Source of the DNA: Raineyella sp034933565
Lineage (GTDB): Bacteria > Actinomycetota > Actinomycetes > Propionibacteriales > Propionibacteriaceae
DNA length: 64,000 nt
Assembly: GCF_034933565.1 (NCBI RefSeq)
Contig: NZ_JAYFNG010000009.1
Span: forward strand, 62,001 to 126,000
Direction of reading: 5' to 3'
Part shown: one piece after another, positions 28,475 through 37,055 of the stretch
Numbering within the stretch: the stretch's first letter is position 1
Layout: each line of letters opens with the position of its first letter
Notes under the pieces: generated by a model
Database searches by the model: none
What the model was told of the DNA's origin: nothing
Seen by the model: the letters and a program-made list of their open reading frames with translations, nothing else
Translations under genes and position numbers: made by a program

Positions 28475-28567
28475 CCCATGAACGGTACCCCCGCCGACCC
28501 CGATCCCCCCGAAGCCGCTGGATCGTGTCGCGCCGCGGGACGAGCGCGGCCGACTATCCTGACCCCC

Positions 28568-29026
28568 ATGTCGAGCTCCTGGTACCGCCCGCGCCGGCGG
28601 GACCGTCACGGGCGGGGCCTGCGGGGTCCGCTCGCGCTGCCGAACTCCTGGACCGGGCGACCGGTGCGGGCACCGCAACGACCCGACGACCGGAAGTTCT
28701 TCGCCGAGGCGCTGGCCGAGGCGATCGCCTCGATCGGCGCCGCCAACGCCCGGGTGCTGGACGGCATCTCGGTCGGGATGGAGGACGTCCCGGATCTGCC
28801 GGCGTCCTGGGCCCACGACAGCGTGCCGCTCGCCGCCGCGGTCGAGTCGCCGGACGGCCGGGCCGCCGAGGTCGTCCTCTATCGCCGGCCGCTGCAGCTG
28901 CGGGCCGCCTCGCGGGAGGGCCTGCGGATCCTGGTCCGGCGCACCCTGGTCGAGCAGCTGGCCGTGGTCACCGGCCTGCCGCCCGAGGAGATCGATCCCG
29001 ACGGCGAGTCCGACGACGACGAATAG
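28568..29026 (+). CDS. Metallopeptidase-family protein (DUF1025-like) lacking HExxH
   Basis: A 152-residue protein in the position of Rv3259, a zincin-like DUF1025/metallopeptidase-family member. The core FFAEALAEAIASIGAANARVLDGISVGMEDVPDLP matches the fold's start, and the segment corresponding to the active-site helix is RRTLVEQLAVVTGLPPEEI (about residues 127-145). The usual HExxH is not there: only the glutamate remains, and both histidines are replaced. If the alignment is right, the protein cannot bind catalytic zinc in the standard way. The N-terminal 35 residues are Arg-rich. ATG at 28568. Confidence 0.75.
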   Translation: MSSSWYRPRRRDRHGRGLRGPLALPNSWTGRPVRAPQRPDDRKFFAEALAEAIASIGAANARVLDGISVGMEDVPDLPASWAHDSVPLAAAVESPDGRAAEVVLYRRPLQLRAASREGLRILVRRTLVEQLAVVTGLPPEEIDPDGESDDDE

Positions 29027-29058
29027 CCAGGGAAATCCCTGATGACTCCCCGAAATAC

Positions 29059-29091
29059 TGAAGCGGCACCCCGGGAAGGGGTGCCGCTTCA
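29059..29091. terminator. Bidirectional terminator hairpin between metallopeptidase-like gene and whiB
   Basis: TGAAGCGGCACCCC (29059-29072) and GGGGTGCCGCTTCA (29078-29091) form a perfect 14-bp stem with a 5-base loop. It lies between two convergent genes, 32 bp after the plus-strand stop and 50 bp after the minus-strand stop. No long T-tract, as usual for high-GC actinobacteria. A second small hairpin (CAGGGA-AA-TCCCTG, 29028-29041) precedes it. Confidence 0.85.
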
Positions 29092-29141
29092 ATCGGTGGA
29101 TTGTTCGGATTCGTTTCCATGGATTGTCCGGAACGAGCAGA

Positions 29142-29405
29142 TCACACGATCTGCTTCTTGAGCTTGCGGCGCTCCCGCTCACTCAGTCCGCCCCAGATCC
29201 CGAATCTCTCGTCATGCGCCAAGGCGTAGTCGAGGCATTCTGCGCGTACGTCACAGGATTGGCAGACAGCCTTCGCCTCGCGCGTGGACCCACCCTTCTC
29301 CGGAAAGAAGGCTTCGGGGTCGGTCTGCGCGCAGAGGGCCCGCTCCTGCCAGCCCAGAATGCCCTCGTCTTCACCTCCGTCGAGGACGGTCAGCCACTCG
29401 TCCAT
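29142..29405 (-). CDS. whiB2: WhiB-family [4Fe-4S] transcriptional regulator, WhiB2-like
   Basis: An 87-residue Wbl protein. The four cluster ligands are Cys25, Cys48, Cys51 and Cys57 (C-x22-C-x2-C-x5-C), followed by the GIWGG turn at 69-73 and the basic DNA-binding tail LSERERRKLKK. ATG at 29405 has an AGGAGGAAC ribosome binding site. Its location between manC and the DUF3499/phosphomannomutase genes matches whiB2/whmD, which controls septation and division in mycobacteria and streptomycetes. The subfamily call rests on synteny and similarity, so it is less certain than the family. Confidence 0.93.
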   Translation of the reverse strand: MDEWLTVLDGGEDEGILGWQERALCAQTDPEAFFPEKGGSTREAKAVCQSCDVRAECLDYALAHDERFGIWGGLSERERRKLKKQIV

Positions 29406-29715
29406 GCGTTCCTCCTGGTTTCCCGGATGAACTGCCCGCGGGGGGTTCGGACAGCCGATGTCGTGTCGGATGGCCGGACCTGTGGACCGGCCGCGGTCTG
29501 GTGGTTTCACACCCGTCGATGCGGCCCGATCCGCGCAGGGATTGAAGTCACATCATTGGGATTACACTGATGTGATCCCCGAGTGCGATACCGAGATTAC
29601 GTCATCGGAACGGCGCGGCGCAACGCAGAACGACAACGACTCGGACACGCACCGCGTGTCGGATGGCGTTCGACCGGGGATCCGCACTCACACCCGGGAA
29701 CGGGGTGTCAGCGGC
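29406..29715 (-). promoter_or_regulatory. 310-bp whiB upstream region with a perfect 8-bp dyad
   Basis: No gene is seen here. The stretch from about 29540 to 29605 is clearly more AT-rich than its surroundings and holds TCACATCA (29548-29555) and TGATGTGA (29568-29575), a perfect inverted repeat with a 12-base spacer, some 145-170 bp upstream of the whiB start. On the minus strand a TGTAAT word sits inside the dyad and could be a -10 element. This is a candidate operator/promoter for whiB; the cognate regulator is unknown. Confidence 0.5.
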
Positions 29716-30624
29716 TCACTGCGGGTCGCTGTGTGGTCCATCCCACAGATCGGGATCGATCTGGCCGGGTCCGCGCCCCGGCCGGTCCTTCGTCCCCGGC
29801 ATCGGCGGCTCGGCCGGCCCCGGCGGGAGCGTGCCGCCCTTCGGGACCGGCCCGCCCGACGAGGCCGATCCGACGTCCCCCGGCCCCACCGGGGCACCGG
29901 AGTCGAGGGCCCGGGCGGGTTCCCACCCGAACGGTGTGGTGGTGTCCCCCCAGGCTGCGGCCTGTTGGCCGTGGGCGGCATCCGCCGCACTGTGCCAAGC
30001 GGCGCCGGCCGCCGCGTCGGGCTCCCGGACCTGCCCCGCGTCGACGGTCTCGCCGGACTCCGCCGGGACCTCCTCCGCGGCCCCGGGTACCCCGCTGCCC
30101 GCCGTCCCGGTGCCACCGGTCCCGGTGTCGATGACCGCACCGGCGCCGTCCGGTTCTGTGCGCGGGCCGTCCGCAGCACCCGCGCGACGGGCGGCTCCGG
30201 CGACCGTGCCCAGTGCGACACACAGCAGCACCGGGACGACGGAGGACACGATGATGTCGGCCACCGCCAGTGCCCGGTCAGCGGTCTTCAGCGCCGGCGA
30301 CCAGAGTCCGGCGATGCCGGCGGCGATCGACGTCCCGACGGCGAGCGAGCTCACCCAGGTGGCCAGGGAGGTCAGCCGGGCCGCGTTCTCCAGCCGCGGC
30401 CGGACCCAGACGTCCGCCACCGCGAACAGCAGCAGCACCAGGACCACCGGCACGGAGACGAGGCCCTGCCCGTGTCGGGCGGCCGCCTCCAGGGGATGGA
30501 GGCCACCGACGACCGCCAGCACCATCCGGATCAGGCCCAGCACCCACCAGGCGACCACGAGGGCGATCACCACACGGGTGAACGGTCCGCGGCGCTTGCG
30601 CACCTCGGTCAGGACATCGGGCAT
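29716..30624 (-). CDS. Multi-pass membrane protein of unknown function
   Basis: A 302-residue protein with about four hydrophobic segments in residues 15-150 (VVIALVVAWWVLGLIRMVLAVV, LVSVPVVLVLLLFAVADVWV, LATWVSSLAVGTSIAAGIAGL, VADIIVSSVVPVLLCVALG). The remaining 150 residues are a Gly/Pro/Ala-rich cytoplasmic or external tail without a recognised domain. ATG at 30624 is one base after the manC stop, so it is probably co-transcribed with manC. I do not recognise the family. Confidence 0.7.
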   Translation of the reverse strand: MPDVLTEVRKRRGPFTRVVIALVVAWWVLGLIRMVLAVVGGLHPLEAAARHGQGLVSVPVVLVLLLFAVADVWVRPRLENAARLTSLATWVSSLAVGTSIAAGIAGLWSPALKTADRALAVADIIVSSVVPVLLCVALGTVAGAARRAGAADGPRTEPDGAGAVIDTGTGGTGTAGSGVPGAAEEVPAESGETVDAGQVREPDAAAGAAWHSAADAAHGQQAAAWGDTTTPFGWEPARALDSGAPVGPGDVGSASSGGPVPKGGTLPPGPAEPPMPGTKDRPGRGPGQIDPDLWDGPHSDPQ

Positions 30625-30625
30625 G

Positions 30626-31756
30626 TCAGACGAAGGCCTCGCCGGCCCGGTCACGGACCGCCGCGACCAGCTGCTTGATCCGCTCGGTGTCGCCCTTCGG
30701 GCACACCAGCGTGACGTCCGGGGTCCGGACGACCACCACGTCCGCGAGCCCGACGGTCGCGACCAAGTGACCGTCGTCGGTGCGGTTGATCACCAACGTG
30801 TCGTGGGTGTCCAGGTGGACCACCGCGCCCTCACCGGCGTTACCGTCGGCGTCGTGCGGCAGCTGCTCGGCCAGCGCCGGGAAGCCGCCGATGTCGTACC
30901 ACTGGATCGGCAGGGCGACGGCCAGCACCTCGGCACTGCCCTCGCCGCGGGAGACCGGCTCCATGATCGCGTAGTCGACGCTGATCTTCGGCGCCTGCGG
31001 GAACAGCTCCTCGACCCGGGAGGGATCCGCCGCGATGGCGGTGACGATGTCGTACGACTCGGGGGCGAGCCGGTGCAGCTGGTCGAGGAACGTCGCGGCG
31101 CGCCAGACGAACATCCCGGAGTTCCACCAGTACTCACCGGAGGTCAGGTACTGCTCGGCGGTCGCCCGGTCAGGCTTCTCGCGGAACTCCAGCACCGAGG
31201 TGACGTCGTCGAATCCGTCGATCTCCTTGCCGCGATGCAGGTAGCCGTAGCCGGTGTGGGCACTGGTGGGGACCACACCGAAGGTGACGAGGGCCCGGGG
31301 CCGGGCCTCGACGACGTCGTAGGCCCGGGCGAGGCGCTCCCGGAAGACCTCCACCGGGCGCATGATCTGGTCGGCGGTCACGACTGCGACGAGCGCCTCC
31401 GGATCCCGGTCGGCCAGCACCGCCGACGGCCAGGCGACCGCATTGAGCGAATCGCGGCCGACGGGCTCGCCGAGGATGTGCGCCGGGTCGATCTCCGGCA
31501 GCTCCGCCTCGACGACGTCCCGGTACGCGGCACCCGTGCAGACCCAGACACGGTCGGCGCCCACGACCGCCTCCACCCGCTCGTAGGCGAGCCGCAACAG
31601 GCTCTTGTCCCCCACGAGATGGAGCAACTGCTTCGGCATCCCCTTGCGGGACAGCGGCCACAGCCGCGTCCCCGATCCGCCGGCAACGATCACGACGTGA
31701 CGGTTGGAGCCGGACTCTGCGTGGGCTTCCGATGATGTCCTTGGCATGGGGCTCAT
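30626..31756 (-). CDS. manC: Mannose-1-phosphate guanylyltransferase
   Basis: The enzyme makes GDP-mannose from mannose-1-phosphate and GTP, feeding mannosylated lipids and glycans. Near residue 20 it has VVIVAGGSGTRLWPLSRKGMPKQLL, the nucleotidyl-transfer signature with GGSGTRLWP, followed by GRDSLNAVAWPSAVLADRDPEALV, VVTADQIM and GYGYLHRG. Total about 376 residues, i.e. the short monofunctional type without a phosphomannose isomerase domain. Three possible starts exist (GTG 31771, ATG 31756, ATG 31747); I take 31756 without a convincing ribosome binding site. It diverges from the TIGR03089 gene across 78 bp. Confidence 0.94.
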   Translation of the reverse strand: MSPMPRTSSEAHAESGSNRHVVIVAGGSGTRLWPLSRKGMPKQLLHLVGDKSLLRLAYERVEAVVGADRVWVCTGAAYRDVVEAELPEIDPAHILGEPVGRDSLNAVAWPSAVLADRDPEALVAVVTADQIMRPVEVFRERLARAYDVVEARPRALVTFGVVPTSAHTGYGYLHRGKEIDGFDDVTSVLEFREKPDRATAEQYLTSGEYWWNSGMFVWRAATFLDQLHRLAPESYDIVTAIAADPSRVEELFPQAPKISVDYAIMEPVSRGEGSAEVLAVALPIQWYDIGGFPALAEQLPHDADGNAGEGAVVHLDTHDTLVINRTDDGHLVATVGLADVVVVRTPDVTLVCPKGDTERIKQLVAAVRDRAGEAFV

Positions 31757-31834
31757 TGTGCCAGTAGCCACTGACCCTCGCCGGGAGAGGCAGGCGCGCG
31801 GCGGTCAGGGCCCGGAGCTCAGTAGGGTTTCGGC

Positions 31835-32608
31835 ATGTCCTCCGTCGGATCCGGATCCCTCTCCTTCGACCAGGCGCTGCGCCCCCGGGTGCGCCGCCGG
31901 GGTGGTGACCCACTGATCACCTACTACGCGCCGAGCAGCGGCGTACGCATCGAGCTGTCCGCCCGGACCTTCGTCAACTGGGTGGACAAGACCGCCAATC
32001 TGGCCGTCGACGAGCTCGATCTCGCCGAGGGCGAGGTGGCGGTCCTGCCGCTCACCGCCACCCATCCGGGGCACTGGATCACCCTGGTCTGGGTGGCCGC
32101 ACTGTGGCAGGTGGGGGTGCTGGTCCGCGATCCGGACCAGGCCCTGCCCCGACCCGATCTCGTGGTGGCCGGGCCCGAGGAGTACGCCGACGACTTTCCC
32201 GCAGCGCGGGCCCTCGGCGCGCGGGCCACGGTCGCCTGCTCGCTGCATCCGATGGGTCTCGGCTTCCCACGGCCGACCGGACCGGGGGTGCTGGACTACG
32301 GGGCCGAGGTGCGCTCCCAGCCCGACGTCTATGTGCAGGCACCGGCCTCCCCGGGCGCGCCGCTGTGGCAGGACCCGAGGGGGGCCCGTGACTGGGCGGT
32401 GGTCGCCGCCGACGCTGCGGCAGCCATGGCCGGCGACACCGCCGGATCGTACGGTCGCCGACTGGTCCGTCCGGACACGGCGTACGGCACCGTGCTGGCG
32501 GCCCTGGTCGCCCCGGTGCTGGGCGACGGGTCGGCGGTGATCGTCGAGGGGCCGGCCGATGAGGCGACGGTGGCACAGATCGCCGCGGCCGAACGCACCA
32601 CCGCCTGA
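31835..32608 (+). CDS. TIGR03089 family protein
   Basis: A 257-residue actinobacterial protein resembling the N-terminal half of AMP-binding (acyl-CoA synthetase) enzymes. It shows LITYYAPSSGVRIELSARTFVNWVDKTANLAVDEL, then GHWITLVWVAALWQVGVLV and RPDLVVAGPEEY, but lacks the C-terminal adenylation motifs and so is probably not a complete ligase. Members are typically found near LCP and rhamnosyltransferase genes, as here and in M. tuberculosis (Rv3268). Its 3' end is two bases from the convergent glycosyltransferase gene. Function unknown. Confidence 0.88.
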   Translation: MSSVGSGSLSFDQALRPRVRRRGGDPLITYYAPSSGVRIELSARTFVNWVDKTANLAVDELDLAEGEVAVLPLTATHPGHWITLVWVAALWQVGVLVRDPDQALPRPDLVVAGPEEYADDFPAARALGARATVACSLHPMGLGFPRPTGPGVLDYGAEVRSQPDVYVQAPASPGAPLWQDPRGARDWAVVAADAAAAMAGDTAGSYGRRLVRPDTAYGTVLAALVAPVLGDGSAVIVEGPADEATVAQIAAAERTTA

Positions 32609-32610
32609 CG

Positions 32611-33660
32611 TCAGGAGGCCGTACGGTCCTCCCCCAGCCCGATCAGGAAGCCCGTCCCCCAGCACATGTGCATGACCAGGAAGACCAGCGGCAGCCGGGC
32701 CCGCACCGGCCAGGGCATCTCGCGCCGCAGGGCGGCCGCCCCCGCGACGACCCCGGCGAGATAGCCGAGCGGGCCGAGCCAGCCCAGTTTCATCCAGGTG
32801 ACCTTGTGGTAGCTGCCGTGACCGCCGATGGCGAACCCGCCGAGCACACCGAGCACGGCCAGCGGCGGGGCGAGATAGCGGGCGTTGAGGGTGTCGGGGT
32901 GGCGACGTACGACCTCGCGACGCCACTTGCCGGTGTCGTAGAACTGCTTGGCCAGCGCCCGGTAGGTCGACCGCGGCCGGTAGACGACCCGCATCGCGGG
33001 GGTGAACCACACCACCTCACCGGCCTGACGCAGCCGGTAGTTGAGCTCCCAGTCCTGGGCGCGGTGCAGTGTCTCGTCGTAGCCGCCGATCGCTTCCAGT
33101 GCCGATTTGCGGAAGCTGCCGAGGAAGACGGTGTCCGCCGGGCCCTCCGGCGAGGTACGCAGGTGGAAGGTCGACCCGCCGAGCCCGAGCCGGCTGGTGT
33201 AGGCGACCGCCACCGCCTGCTCGAAGGGCGTACGCCCCTGGGCGTCCATGATGCCGCCGACGTTCGCCGCCCCCGTCCGCTGCAGGGTCTCGACCGCGGT
33301 GGCGATGTAACCGTCCCCGAGCTCGCCGTGACCGTCGACCCGGACCACGATGTCATGGCGTGACGCGGCGATGGCGAGGTTCAGCCCGGCGGGCGTACGT
33401 CCGGTGGGGTTGTCGACGATCCGCACCCGCGGGTCGGCCGCCGCGAGACGTTCGGCGATCCGGCGGGTGTCGTCCTTGCTCGGCCCGACGGCGATGACGA
33501 CCTCGAGCTCGCCCGGACAGTCCTGCTCCAGCACCCGCCGGACGGCGTCCTCGAGGTGGCGTGACTCGTTGCGCACCGGCATCACGACGCTGACCGCCAC
33601 CGGGTCGGCCGGCCCCGGGGTCGACGTGGCGGTGGCAGGTTCCTGCGGGGGGACGGTCAT
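32611..33660 (-). CDS. Glycosyltransferase family 2 protein
   Basis: A 349-residue GT-A fold glycosyltransferase. The N-terminal domain has VSVVMPVRNESRHLEDAVRRVL, the nucleotide-binding IVDNPTGRTPAGLNLAIAAS, and VVRVDGHGELGDGYI with a metal/nucleotide aspartate, then QDWELNYRLRQAG for acceptor-side acid residues. The C-terminal part holds about three membrane helices (LAPPLAVLGVLGGFAIGG, GPLGYLAGVVAGAAAL, LVFLVMHMCWGTGFLIGL). A cell-envelope polysaccharide role is inferred from the LCP genes beside it. ATG at 33660. Confidence 0.9.
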   Translation of the reverse strand: MTVPPQEPATATSTPGPADPVAVSVVMPVRNESRHLEDAVRRVLEQDCPGELEVVIAVGPSKDDTRRIAERLAAADPRVRIVDNPTGRTPAGLNLAIAASRHDIVVRVDGHGELGDGYIATAVETLQRTGAANVGGIMDAQGRTPFEQAVAVAYTSRLGLGGSTFHLRTSPEGPADTVFLGSFRKSALEAIGGYDETLHRAQDWELNYRLRQAGEVVWFTPAMRVVYRPRSTYRALAKQFYDTGKWRREVVRRHPDTLNARYLAPPLAVLGVLGGFAIGGHGSYHKVTWMKLGWLGPLGYLAGVVAGAAALRREMPWPVRARLPLVFLVMHMCWGTGFLIGLGEDRTAS

Positions 33661-33717
33661 CTGAACCTCACTGGTCGCGGTCGGGCGCGTACGGCACCCT
33701 ACCCGGCCCATGCCCCG

Positions 33718-35304
33718 CTAGGTGGCCGAGGCTACCCGGCAGACCGACTCGAGGTTGTCCACCTCCGGGCCCGGAGAGGCCGAGGCGGTCGGCTGGGCCG
33801 TCCCGGTCGGCCCCGGCGCCGACGGTGTCGTGGGGGCCTTGGCCGAGCCCGTACCTGATCCGCCGGTGCCCGATCCGCTCGCACCTGCTCCGCCGGTGCC
33901 CGTCGCGCCACTGGCCGGGGCTGCCGATGCCGGCGCGGACTTCTGGCCGGCCGCCCGGGCCGCCTCACGGTCGAGGTCCTCGGCCTTGTCGAGGTGCTCC
34001 TTGACGGTGGCGCGCAGCACGTCGTACTTCGGGTTGCCGGGGAAGATCAACGGCGGGACGAAGCTGATGCTGCTGATCGGCACCGTACGGGCCTTGAGGG
34101 CGAGGTCGGTCAACCGGCCGATGTCGCTGCGGGGCATGTCGGTCGTCAGGATGTTGCCGCCGGCCGCCGCCAGGGCGTCGAACTTGGCGACCACCGTGAC
34201 CGGATCGGCCTGGTGCAGCACCGCGGTCATCACGCACTTCTGCCGCTGCATCCGCTCGAAGTCGCTGGACCCCTCCCGGGACCGGGCGAACCACAACGCA
34301 TGCAGACCGTCCAGGTGCACCGCATCGCCGGCCCTGATCCAGCCGAGGATGGGTGAGGTGCCACCGCCCATCGGGACGTCCTTGCGGATGTCGAGGGTGA
34401 TGCCGCCGAGTGCGTCGATCAGCCCCTGGAAGCCGGCCATGTCGACCATCGCGTAGTAGTTGATGGTCAGCCCGGTGGCCCCCTCGATCGCCTCCTTGGT
34501 GGCCCGCGCCCCCGGATCGGCGATCCCCGGATAGAGCTTCGGATCCTTCGCCGCTGCCTCGGTCGCCGTGGTGTAGACGGCATTGAGCAGGCATTCGTGG
34601 TCCGGGCAGCTGAAGCCGTCCGGATAGAGGCGATGCATCGGGGAAGTGGCCGGGAACGGGACGTCCTCCAGGTTGCGCGGCATGGAGAAGAGCACGGTGC
34701 GCCCGGTGACCACGTCGATGCTCGCCACGGTCATCGAGTCGGGGCGCAGCCCGACCCGGCTCTTGCCCGCGTCGGCGCCGAGCAGCAGGACGTTCAGCCG
34801 ACCGTCCGCCGCCTTGCTGGTGCCGCCGCCGGCGAAGACGGTGCCGAGCAGCTGGGCGCCGCTCGCGACGGTCCGGACGCTCACCCCGACGACGCTGCCG
34901 ACGAGCACCACCAGCGCCAGGGTCACCGCGGCGAACGCGCGCCGGTGCCGGGGCGCCATCGCCGGCGGGTAGGACAGGCGCCAGGCGTCGACCAGCAGCA
35001 CGATCCAGCCGATCGCCCCGACCACGGCGACGACGATCAGCAGGCCGGTCATCAGCGGGTTTGTGAGCACGGTGAGCAGAGCGGTCCAGGAGATCGCGCC
35101 GATGGTCCCCAGCAGCGCCACCAGCGCGAGGACGATCCCCCAGATGCGCAGGGCGATGACGCCGAGAGCACGGTGCCCGGCGACCAGCTGGGCCGACCCG
35201 GGGGCGACGGCGCTGAGCAGGAGCAGTCCGATGCCACGGCGCACCCGGACGCCCTCCGCGGCATGCTGCGGATCGGCTGGGCGTGTGCTCGGGCGATGGG
35301 TCAC
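33718..35304 (-). CDS. LytR-CpsA-Psr (LCP) family protein, multi-helix N-terminus
   Basis: A 528-residue LCP protein. Such enzymes transfer undecaprenyl-linked polymers (teichoic acid, arabinogalactan or capsule) to peptidoglycan. Residues 20-150 contain about four membrane helices, more than the single helix usual for the family. The LCP domain runs about 165-420: NVLLLGADAGKSRVGLRPDSMTVASIDV, LFSMPRNLEDVPFP with the pyrophosphate-binding arginine, and RSREGSSDFERMQRQKCVM. The last 85 residues are Gly/Ser/Ala/Pro repeats. GTG at 35304. It diverges from a second LCP gene across 149 bp. Confidence 0.92.
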   Translation of the reverse strand: MTHRPSTRPADPQHAAEGVRVRRGIGLLLLSAVAPGSAQLVAGHRALGVIALRIWGIVLALVALLGTIGAISWTALLTVLTNPLMTGLLIVVAVVGAIGWIVLLVDAWRLSYPPAMAPRHRRAFAAVTLALVVLVGSVVGVSVRTVASGAQLLGTVFAGGGTSKAADGRLNVLLLGADAGKSRVGLRPDSMTVASIDVVTGRTVLFSMPRNLEDVPFPATSPMHRLYPDGFSCPDHECLLNAVYTTATEAAAKDPKLYPGIADPGARATKEAIEGATGLTINYYAMVDMAGFQGLIDALGGITLDIRKDVPMGGGTSPILGWIRAGDAVHLDGLHALWFARSREGSSDFERMQRQKCVMTAVLHQADPVTVVAKFDALAAAGGNILTTDMPRSDIGRLTDLALKARTVPISSISFVPPLIFPGNPKYDVLRATVKEHLDKAEDLDREAARAAGQKSAPASAAPASGATGTGGAGASGSGTGGSGTGSAKAPTTPSAPGPTGTAQPTASASPGPEVDNLESVCRVASAT

Positions 35305-35453
35305 GACGGGAACTTTCGAGAGGACGACAGACCTTGCTCTCGGAGCTGTTCCGACCCTAGGGCAGGGTCTCGACGCATTCAGGACGCCACGCCGGGACCA
35401 AGTCGTGGCGTGATGTCACGGCGCGTTCAGCGCCGCCGGGTATTTTGGCCACC

Positions 35454-36950
35454 ATGGCTGGACGCGACGACCTGGACTGGCTCTACGGCCGGGACGACGC
35501 GCCGGATCCCTCGAGACCCTTCGGAGAGGATGCGGCGCCCTCCGGCGCACCCTCCGACCACCGGGGACCCGAACGGCCCCGCCCCGAGCCACCCCGACCC
35601 GAACCGCCCGGCCGCTCGCACCCGGACCGGCCGGCGACCGCCGTGTTCATCCCGCGCGGACGACCCGACCCCGATCCCCGCTCGCGCCGCGACACCGGCG
35701 GCCCGGGGAACGACGGTCCAGGAAGCTGTCCGAGGGCCCCGTACGCCGAGACCCCATACGCCGAAGCCCCGTACCGGGCCCCCTCCTCTCCGGACCCTTC
35801 TTGTCGGGACGCGTCCGGCGGCGCACCGGCGGACCCGTGGAACACACCGCCCCGGGCCCCGGCACCGCCGCCACGGTCGGCGATGTGGCCCCACTCGGGT
35901 GCCGGGACACCGCCCGGCACCGACGGCCTGTCGGGAGACGCCGGACCACGCGGTCCGCGCGGCCGTCGCCGCCCCGGCCCGGGCCTGCCACGAAGGCGAC
36001 GGGTGGGACGCCAGGCGCTCGCGGTCCTCGCCGTGCTGCTCGTCTACCTGCTCGCCTTCCCGGCGTGGGCGTGGTTCGGCTCGGCGCGGGTCGAGGCCAC
36101 CTCGGTCGGCCAGCGGCCGCCCCGCCAGCCGGGCATCACGCTGCTGCTCACCGGCTCCGACTCCCGGGTCGGGCTGAGCGCCTCCCAGAAGAACTCGTAC
36201 GGCGGTGGGGCTGAGGACAGCGGCCGCTCGGACACGATCATGCTGCTGCACATCCCGGTGGTCGGGTCCCCCGCCCTGGTCTCGATCCCCCGCGACTCGT
36301 ACGTGGCCATCCCCGGGCACGGCAAGAACAAGATCAACGCGGCCTACTCCTTCGGGGGGCCGAAGCTGCTCGCCCAGACCATCGAGCAGGACACCGGCGT
36401 ACGGATCGACGGCTACGTCGGTCTCGGGTTCGAGGGCTTCGTCCAGATCATCGACGCCCTCGGCGGGATCCCGATGTGCCTCGACACGGCGATGAAGGAC
36501 AAGGACGCCCACGTCGACCTGGCGGCCGGGTGCCAGACCCTCACCGGCACCGAGGCGCTGGGCTACGTACGGATGCGCAAGTCCGACCCGCGCGGCGACA
36601 TCGGCCGGATCGAACGGCAGCGGTCGATGGTCGGCGCCACCGTCAAGAAGGCCATGTCCCCGATGACGGTGATCAACCCGGTGCGCTGGATCAGCCTCAA
36701 CAACGCCGTCCGTGGGGCGATCAGCCGCGGCACCGACACCGGCCCGCTGGACGCGACGGCGCTGCTGTACGGCGCCGCCGTTGTCGGGTCCGGCGGCGGT
36801 CACACGTTCAGCGTCCCGGCGGCCGACACCAGCTACCGCACGCCCGCGGGTGACGCGGTGCGGTGGGACGACGCGAAGGCCAAGGTGGTGTTCCGGGCGA
36901 TGCAGACCGGCAACACCACCGACCTGGCCCAGTTCGACAAGAAGAACTGA
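35454..36950 (+). CDS. LytR-CpsA-Psr (LCP) family protein with long disordered N-terminus
   Basis: A 498-residue LCP protein. Residues 1-180 are cytoplasmic, Pro/Arg/Asp-rich and low-complexity. One membrane helix follows (ALAVLAVLLVYLLAFPAWAWFG, about 186-207), then the extracellular LCP domain: ITLLLTGSDSRVG, SDTIMLLHIPVVGSPALVSIPRDSYVAIPG, KINAAYSFGGPKLLAQTIEQ, VDLAAGCQTLTGTEALGYVRMRKSDPRGDIGRIERQ. The catalytic Arg/Asp set of the family is present. ATG at 35454. Two divergent LCP genes suggest either division of labour between polymers or redundancy. Confidence 0.94.
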   Translation: MAGRDDLDWLYGRDDAPDPSRPFGEDAAPSGAPSDHRGPERPRPEPPRPEPPGRSHPDRPATAVFIPRGRPDPDPRSRRDTGGPGNDGPGSCPRAPYAETPYAEAPYRAPSSPDPSCRDASGGAPADPWNTPPRAPAPPPRSAMWPHSGAGTPPGTDGLSGDAGPRGPRGRRRPGPGLPRRRRVGRQALAVLAVLLVYLLAFPAWAWFGSARVEATSVGQRPPRQPGITLLLTGSDSRVGLSASQKNSYGGGAEDSGRSDTIMLLHIPVVGSPALVSIPRDSYVAIPGHGKNKINAAYSFGGPKLLAQTIEQDTGVRIDGYVGLGFEGFVQIIDALGGIPMCLDTAMKDKDAHVDLAAGCQTLTGTEALGYVRMRKSDPRGDIGRIERQRSMVGATVKKAMSPMTVINPVRWISLNNAVRGAISRGTDTGPLDATALLYGAAVVGSGGGHTFSVPAADTSYRTPAGDAVRWDDAKAKVVFRAMQTGNTTDLAQFDKKN

Positions 36951-36993
36951 GCTCCGGTCGCAAGGCCCCGGGGGCCGCAACGGTCACCGGAGC
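36951..36993. terminator. Branched hairpin, probable terminator between LCP gene and purE
   Basis: GCTCCGGT (36951-36958) pairs with ACCGGAGC (36986-36993), starting directly after the LCP stop. Inside it, GGCCC and GGGCC (36964-36976) form a second short stem. The genes on either side are convergent. Confidence 0.55.
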
Positions 36994-37055
36994 CACCGGG
37001 ACACAGGACCACCGGGTCGCAGGATTGCCATGCCCGATGGTCCCGGGGCCCGGCC

